From: Conoideocrella luteorostrata
Lineage: Eukaryota > Ascomycota > Sordariomycetes > Hypocreales > Clavicipitaceae
Assembly: GCA_032433595.1 (NCBI GenBank)
Contig: JASWJB010000134.1
Span: forward strand, 1-64,000
DNA length: 64,000 nt
Direction: 5' to 3'
The translations under genes were made by a program, and so were the position numbers. The notes below the pieces were generated by a model. It was not told where the DNA came from. It did not search any database and worked only from the letters and a program-made list of their open reading frames with translations. Positions 58,097 through 64,000 of the stretch are shown piece by piece (the first letter of the stretch is position 1; each line of letters starts with the position of its first letter).

Positions 58097-59258
58097 ATAA
58101 AACAAATACACACAAGGCCTTAAAATTATACTTTGTTAGTTCTAAGATGTGACTAAGCTGTTTCCGAACTACTTTTAACCGTTATTCCAATCATATTTCA
58201 GCATTCGTGAGCCCCGTCGTTTTCACCCGTACAATCGCGATATAGAACAAACTCGTAAACACCACTTGCATGTATTTTCTATCATTATGTTCGAAATTTT
58301 ACTCCCAATGCTAGCTTATTGACTAAATTATACGTTGTCTTTGCAATTTTCCATCAGTTCAACTTTGCTTGGAATGATCAGCACATTTACGATACAATGT
58401 AGCATAGCTGGAGGGATGAAAAGACAGCCCCGCCACCATCAACAATTTTTTTCCAAGAATCACAGCCCTCGACGTTATGCGCGAGAATCGAGGTAACCAC
58501 AGCGGGACTGGTTATTTTGTCATTATGCTCTCTTCTATCTAGTTATGAGTGCTCCCACATTGCACAACTCCACGTAGCGGGCTCGTCTTCGTGAGCAATC
58601 TACAGTATGAGGCAATTAATTTTTGCATGGCAGCTGGTACTGCGCGAATAGGCTGGGCATCTAGGCAGGAATTTGCGCGAAATTAACGATAGAAAGCTTC
58701 AGAATTTGATCATCAAATGTCCCATCGAGTAAGACGCTAAAGTCTAGTACATGAAGTATTAAATATTTATTTTGGTTGCTCTGCCGAGCAGTGACGGCGA
58801 TGTTGACAAAACCCGAACCGGCGCGAAAACGTAATGCCTCCTCCCACTGTATGGCGCATCGTTCGAGTGTTAAGCGGGGTAACCCCGGTTCACCATGGCT
58901 GCCCCAAATCCACCGGGCCGGCAGCCTGTGCACTCAGACAGTGGGCCTCCAGTAAATCCGAGCCAACAACAACTAAGTCGAGCGTATGGAGGAGTAGTGG
59001 CGGCTTCAAACTACTGCTTGGGGCGTTGTACTGTGCTGAACGTCGGCTCGGCACAAGTTACCGGTCGCCGGAACGCAGCCCGGTGATTGCCCCAACCAGC
59101 TCGCCATGCATGGCCGTTCTCGGAGGGAAACGGCCATCATCATTTATTTATTAATACAATTCTGATGTGCTATACATTGAGATCACAAGTAGCGAATGAA
59201 TTGAATATTGCTGCAAGCACAAGCACATCCGGCAACAGTCACCAACATCGTCACCAAC
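58097..59258. promoter_or_regulatory. Aldolase promoter region
   Basis: 1.16 kb between two genes transcribed in the same direction. It is rich in CCGG/CGG words from 58870 on, including CGGGGTAACCCCG (58875 region, 7-bp spacer) and the CGG-N8-CCG site at 59069. No gene seen. Confidence 0.5.
59069..59082. promoter_or_regulatory. CGG-N8-CCG site upstream of aldolase
   Basis: CGGAACGCAGCCCG, 177 bp before the aldolase ATG. It has the same half-sites and spacer as the other four sites in the cluster. Confidence 0.45.
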
Positions 59259-60263
59259 ATGGCGACCAACGGAGTTTCGAGGGCTACATTTCCTCATGTA
59301 CCGCCAGCAGGTGTTTGGTGCCCTGCCGTCACCTGCTTTACCGAAGACGACACTCTCAATATTGAAGCTCAATCCAAGTATTTCGCCCATCTTGCCAAGT
59401 CTGGCCTCACTGGCTTGGTGGTTATGGGTACAAATTCAGAAGCCATGCTCCTTACCCGAGAGGAGCGGTCGCAACTTGTTTCCACCGCTCGCCAAGCGAT
59501 CGGACCTAATTTTCCGCTGATGGCAGGCGTTGGAGCGCATTCCACAAAGCAAACTCTTCAGTTTGCTGAGGATGCAGCCAAGGCAGGCGCCAACTACCTG
59601 TTAGTGCTCCCGCCAGCCTATTTTGGCAAGGCAACGACTATGACCACTGTTAAGAGGTTTTTCGCCACGGTTGCCGATGCGGTCAGCCTACCAGTTATTA
59701 TTTACAACTTCCCTGGCGTTTGCAATGGAGTGGATCTTGATTCAGATACTATTACGAGCATTGTTCATGACAGCGCTAGGTCTAATCCTGCCGGTATCTC
59801 TAATGTTGTTGGCGTCAAGCTTACTTGTGGCTCTGTTGGAAAAATCACGCGCTTAGCTGCACAGCATCAGGGTCAAGATTTCTCGATCTTTGGCGGCCAA
59901 TCGGATTTTCTCATTGGTGGCATGGCGGCTGGCAGCGCGGGATGCATAGCCGCCTTTGCAAACGTGTGTCCGACGTTGACCTCGGCAATATATAGGCTTT
60001 ATAAAGCAGGTGACCTTCAAGAGGCCATGAGGCTACAACAACTAGCGGCATTGGCTGAAAGCCCTTGTAAAGGCGGCATTGCGGCGACCAAGTTCGCTGC
60101 CGCTTACTATTCCGCAAAGTTGGCGGGAATTGAGAACGCAGAGGCCAAGTTTCGACCCAGACATCCGTACGAGGAGGCTACCGAGGCGGTCAAAAAATCT
60201 GTGAAGGATGTTATCAAGGCTGCCGGAGCAATGGAGGAGTTGTTACAAAAGTCGTCCAAATGA
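59259..60263 (+). CDS. DapA-family aldolase, likely 4-hydroxy-2-oxoglutarate aldolase
   Basis: A class I (Schiff-base) aldolase of the dihydrodipicolinate synthase / N-acetylneuraminate lyase superfamily. The mammalian member HOGA1 splits 4-hydroxy-2-oxoglutarate into pyruvate and glyoxylate, the last step of hydroxyproline breakdown. One exon, 334 residues from the ATG at 59259 (upstream codons in frame lack an ATG). The Schiff-base Lys187 is in VVGVKLTCGSVGK, the catalytic Tyr149 in IIYNFPG, and VMGTNSEAMLLTREER is the substrate-loop block (usually GTTGE in DapA, here GTNSE as in many HOGA-like proteins). Fungi do not make lysine through dihydrodipicolinate, so a biosynthetic DapA role is excluded. 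Other keto-acid aldolase substrates remain possible (for example 2-keto-3-deoxy acids), but the neighbours favour 4-hydroxy-2-oxoglutarate. Confidence 0.88.
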   Translation: MATNGVSRATFPHVPPAGVWCPAVTCFTEDDTLNIEAQSKYFAHLAKSGLTGLVVMGTNSEAMLLTREERSQLVSTARQAIGPNFPLMAGVGAHSTKQTLQFAEDAAKAGANYLLVLPPAYFGKATTMTTVKRFFATVADAVSLPVIIYNFPGVCNGVDLDSDTITSIVHDSARSNPAGISNVVGVKLTCGSVGKITRLAAQHQGQDFSIFGGQSDFLIGGMAAGSAGCIAAFANVCPTLTSAIYRLYKAGDLQEAMRLQQLAALAESPCKGGIAATKFAAAYYSAKLAGIENAEAKFRPRHPYEEATEAVKKSVKDVIKAAGAMEELLQKSSK

Positions 60264-61277
60264 AATGGACAGATTACTTTGCACGGCACTGGTATGGCAT
60301 GACACATAAATTTAATGTGATGATTTTGCAGTGCTCACTATGATCGCCGCAGAGGCGGAGCAAACTGCCCTTGAGATGTTAGACAATAGTTTTAAGGCTC
60401 GTATCGCTGCTAGCGTCGCCAACAAACGAGACATTCATTCCCGCCACAGACATGTGTGGCAATTGACATGACAAGCTTATAACCCCAAGTGAGCACAAAT
60501 ATTAGGAAGGGAGGAGGTTGAATTCGATGTCCTTTGTGCATGGACGCACGTATCTTCTGGCAAGATTACTGCGTGATATCTGTCGTGTGCAAGAATTATA
60601 ATGTGCGGCTAATGACAGTCACCGTGATTCCCATCCCCCCAGCCGTAATTCCGTCGCCGCTACGGGTCAGTGGTGCGTTGGTTAAAACAATAATCGGTAA
60701 TGCCGAAAAACGATAAGCAACAGGCGCCTTTCCCCGGAGCAACAGATGGGTGTTCAGACCCACTAGCGAAGCGGGTCAAAGACTGACCTACGGCGTATCA
60801 TTTCTATCAATTCAGCTTGGTAATTAATGCAAGGGCTGATGTCCCAAGTCCAACCGGATAAGATCAGTAGTTATGCTAGTTCTCCGAACTCCGTAGATGC
60901 GCAGAACTCGCATTCACCCTATCAAACGACGGCAGCCTGCATTCCCGCATTCCCGCATTGGCCACCACGCTTGCAGCAAAACGGAGGCGTGGAACACAGA
61001 GGCACACGACTCAGCATAAACCACGGGCATCCCTGGACTGCGGAGTACTTAAGAGCCTTTATCGCCCCATTGCCACTTCATCCGAAACCCTCGGGTTGTA
61101 GACCTCATACTTCAACTCAGTGCACATAACCCTTGGCACGAATCGCTGCTGCTCAATCCTCTTTGCCCATAGTGGAGCAGGTCTTTTTCGTCATATTTTC
61201 CTCGTCGCGCTATTTGGCGCGTCTCACATGTCCAAAGCTCGATTTGCTCTTTAGCTACGCTAGAGATTGTCCAAAAA
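60264..61277. promoter_or_regulatory. Transporter promoter region
   Basis: About 1 kb upstream of the transporter. I looked for CGG-N8-CCG and found none; CGG-N5-CCG occurs once near 60694. One TACGGAGTA-like word lies near 61040. No gene seen. Confidence 0.5.
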
Positions 61278-62993
61278 ATGTCAAATAACATGGAGTCAAA
61301 GGATAAAGAGAATCTTCCGGGCCCTCCGTCTCTCGGTGTGGCTGATCACGGCTATGGTGATGTGTCAAGCGTCCAAGACGCGGTATTCGGAGATTTGAAT
61401 GAAACTGGACCAAATTACCGTAATGTATGCGTGCCTGTTTAGTTGATGTGTCATGATGTTAAGCTTAAACTAATGCCTTGAATAGGTTGGATGGCTGGGA
61501 ACCGTCGCCCTAATGATGAAGACCCAGATCGGTCTAGGTGTTCTGTCTATACCTGCGACGTTCGATACTTTAGGCTTAATTCCTGGCATTATCTGTCTAA
61601 TTGTCATTGCTGCTATTACCACCTGGTCGGACTACATCGTCGGTGTATTCAAGCTGCGACACCCCCAGGTATACAGCATTGACGATGCCGGAGGTTTGAT
61701 GTTTGGTCGCATAGGGCGTGAAATTTTTGGCACCGCATTCTGTATATGTGAGTACTCAAAATTCCACTAGTCCGGCCGGGAGGACACGATGGCGATCTTC
61801 ATATTGCAGTCACGGGATGATGACAGCTTTCTGACATCTTGTAGATTGGATCTTCGTTGCGGGATCAGGAATGCTGGGCATTTCAATTGGTCTTAACGCG
61901 GTATCGACCCACGGGGTATGCACTGCGGCCTTCGTCGCTGTTGCTGCTATTATTGGATTCATGTTTGGCAGTATTCGGACGCTAGGCCGGATCAGCTGGT
62001 TAGCCTGGATAGGGCTAACATGCATCTTGGTCTCAAGTAAGCATTTCCTTTCTCTATCTTTTGGAGAGTAATACATCGTCTCCCCATTTAGGATTCTAAT
62101 GCGAGAGTAATCATAGTTTTTACCGTCACAATTGCTGTTGGTGTTCAAGATCGCCCCGCTGCAGCACCCCAGGGACAACCTTGGGTCTCCGATTTCAAAC
62201 TCTTCAAGTCGCCGTCATTCACCTCGGCAATTTCTGCTGTAGCATCGCTTGTATTTGCGTACGCAGGGACTCCGGCATTCTTTGCCATCGCGGCTGAGAT
62301 GCGAGACCCGAGACACTACAGCCGCTCACTTCTCATCTGTCAGTCGGGAGTGACAGCCACGTATATCATTGTTGGTACCGTTGTGTACTACTTCTGTGGC
62401 TCTTACGTTGCTTCCCCCGCACTTGGTTCTGCGGGTCCATTGGTGAAGAAGGTTGCATATGGCCTCGCTCTTCCCGGTCTTATAGTTACAACAACTCTGG
62501 TTGTTCATGTGAGCATGCCCTTCTCTGTCGGTCAAATTTGACATACGCTAACGACTGGGCGGCCCTGTAGATTCCTGCCAAGTATATATTTGTGCGTGTC
62601 TTACGAGGATCAAGACATCTCACAGCTAACGGCTTTGTTCACTGGGCGAGCTGGCTTGGCTGCACTTCACTTATCACTGTAATTGCTTACTTGATTGCGA
62701 GTTCGGTTCCTGTCTTTGGCGGTTTGGTCGCCCTTGTTGGAGCTCTTCTCGGCACCCTTATGTCATTGCAGCCCATGGGGTGCATGTGGCTATACGACAA
62801 CTGGGGGAATGGCAAGAAAGACCGAACTCTTAAATGGCTCCTGATGGTGGCTTTCAGCATCTTTGTTGTGGTAATAGGCACATTTATTATGGTTGCTGGT
62901 ACTTATGGCTCGGTTATCGGTATTATAAACTCTTATAAGGAGAATGGTGGCTCAGGCGCTTGGACATGTGCGGATAATTCGAATTCAGTGTGA
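61278..62993 (+). CDS. Amino-acid transporter (AAAP family, Mtr-like)
   Basis: A proton-coupled amino-acid permease of the Aa_trans family, like the Neurospora neutral amino acid permease Mtr. Five exons (61278-61424, 61486-61747, 61845-62036, 62117-62508, 62571-62993) join to 471 residues. After a 49-residue hydrophilic N-terminus come about 11 hydrophobic helices. VGWLGTVALMMKTQIGLGVLSIP covers the first helix and its conserved break (quoted span 61486-61554), and FAYAGTPAFFAIAAEMRDP is the central conserved loop. The third intron ends at CATAG (62116), the only acceptor that keeps frame. Its place at the end of the cluster suggests uptake of hydroxyproline or proline at the plasma membrane, which is an inference. 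It lacks the CGG-N8-CCG site seen upstream of the enzyme genes. Confidence 0.92.
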
Positions 62994-64000
62994 TTGACTT
63001 TAAGCGAGTATCGAGTATGCAGCAATAATCTTTCATTCATTATTGTAAAAGAAGTAGTGGATTCCATACTAATTTAACAGCGCATGAGCCACATCCTTGA
63101 AACTATATTGTAAGATCATGTAAGTAGCATAAAGTGCCAAATGCAAATTTTCCCGTTTAGCTAAGCTTAGATACCAGTCCAATATTTAGCTAGTGACAGA
63201 TTGTGTCGTACGGCATTCAACGTCCACGGCGTTGCTATGTGCTACCTATAACTCGCGATTGGTCGTACATCAGTGCTCTTCACCATCTTTATCTTGGAGT
63301 CTCTTAGTGAATGTACTGCATCGTAACAGCATCACTAGTTTGTTGGTTTGCTTTGGTTGGTGCGTCGGAGCAGCCGATCGTCGCTCCCTCGCGGACTGTG
63401 GCTTAATATCGCGCTACGGGGCCACTCCCGACATACCTACCTAATTATCCCGGGGTTATGACGTTGAACTTTAGCACTAGTATTTCCCGGGGTAGTCTTG
63501 ATAATCAGACGGACCCACAACGGCTACCGTTTTGTTGACAAAGGGTTCATCCCTACAGGAGAGGAAATTTTCGCCAGCAACAGGCCTATCCACGACTGAG
63601 CGATATACCGCATATAAGCGGCGTGATGTTTATATTAACCTTTGTATCACAAGCGTTATTTGCTGTCGCGGCTCTTCCGTAAAAAACTCACGAGAGTAGT
63701 GATTCACTTCTACACGGTTCATAAGAGGGATCGGATCTGTGTTTTCTGGCGAAAAGGGCTTGACTACAATAAAATGGATTCATTTCTTGTCATTGAAAAC
63801 AGTAGGATAGTCTGGGGATCAAAACGAACACGTGTTTGACAAGAATGTCCGATATTTTATGTTAACGTAATGCGTGGTCTTCCCCAGTATCACCACGTAA
63901 CTACCTTTTTACGTGTGATGCCAACACGGCCTTTAATCTTGGATCCATGTACAGAGGGTTCACTGAATTTGCTATTGCCTGTCTTGTTGGATTGACTGGG
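62994..64000. other. Right edge, no gene recognised
   Basis: About 1 kb after the transporter. Short frames only, with no recognisable domain. Confidence 0.5.

Noticed and set aside
59259..60263. Lysine-pathway dihydrodipicolinate synthase
   Set aside because: Fungi make lysine by the alpha-aminoadipate route, and the substrate loop and gene neighbours favour a hydroxy-oxoglutarate aldolase.
60640..60710. CGG-rich words upstream of the transporter as a sixth regulator site
   Set aside because: The nearest matches have spacer 5 or imperfect half-sites; none has CGG-N8-CCG.
1..64000. CRISPR arrays, bacterial operons or viral integration
   Set aside because: Spliceosomal introns and fungal families throughout; no regularly spaced repeats or viral genes seen.

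Overview
The window is nuclear DNA from a filamentous ascomycete. Genes are split by short introns (46-75 nt) with GT-AG ends and CTAAC/CTGAC-like branch points. Fungal families dominate: highly reducing PKS, Zn2Cys6 regulator with a fungal transcription-factor domain, DHA14 transporter and FSH hydrolase. A palindromic intergenic word, TACGGAGTACTCCGTA, recurs between genes. I infer Sordariomycetes, probably Hypocreales, but no marker gene settles this.

Region A (about 0.8-14.5 kb) is a compact polyketide locus that looks intact. It holds a UDP-glycosyltransferase (-), a LovG-like FSH serine hydrolase (-), a 2259-residue highly reducing PKS (+; KS-AT-DH-ER-KR-ACP, no methyltransferase domain seen) and, after a gap, a GT8-like type II membrane glycosyltransferase (-). 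The likely product is a reduced polyketide chain released by the hydrolase and then glycosylated. No P450, transporter or regulator sits beside it.

Region B (about 19-31.8 kb) is a wrecked second metabolite locus. It contains a decayed PKS pseudogene (KS, damaged AT, DH remnants) with a solo LTR in its first intron, a P450 split in two, an intact DHA14 MFS transporter and a free-standing adenylation-domain protein. The two P450 parts lie on opposite strands on either side of the MFS gene, and both breakpoints carry the same 7-bp word (GCTCATT). This is the footprint of a roughly 4.85-kb inversion that cut the P450. The ancestral order was probably PKS, MFS, P450, adenylation protein.

Region C (about 31.8-42.8 kb) is gene-poor. 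It has AT-rich, probably RIP-affected DNA, a second LTR copy, stop-interrupted coding relics, a hypothetical acidic protein with an in-frame stop, and a DUF4385-like gene.

Region D (43.3-63 kb) is the most interesting part. It is a run of eight adjacent genes that together match the 4-hydroxyproline degradation route known from mammalian mitochondria: a proline/hydroxyproline dehydrogenase, P5C dehydrogenase, P5C reductase, FAD amine oxidase, Zn2Cys6 regulator, aspartate-type aminotransferase, a DapA-family aldolase of the 4-hydroxy-2-oxoglutarate aldolase kind, and an amino-acid transporter. The dehydrogenase has Cys at the active-site position where true proline dehydrogenases keep a Tyr and mammalian hydroxyproline dehydrogenase has a small residue. 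All five non-coding upstream intervals that serve the enzyme genes carry a CGG-N8-CCG site of the type bound by Zn2Cys6 dimers. Predicted end products are pyruvate and glyoxylate.
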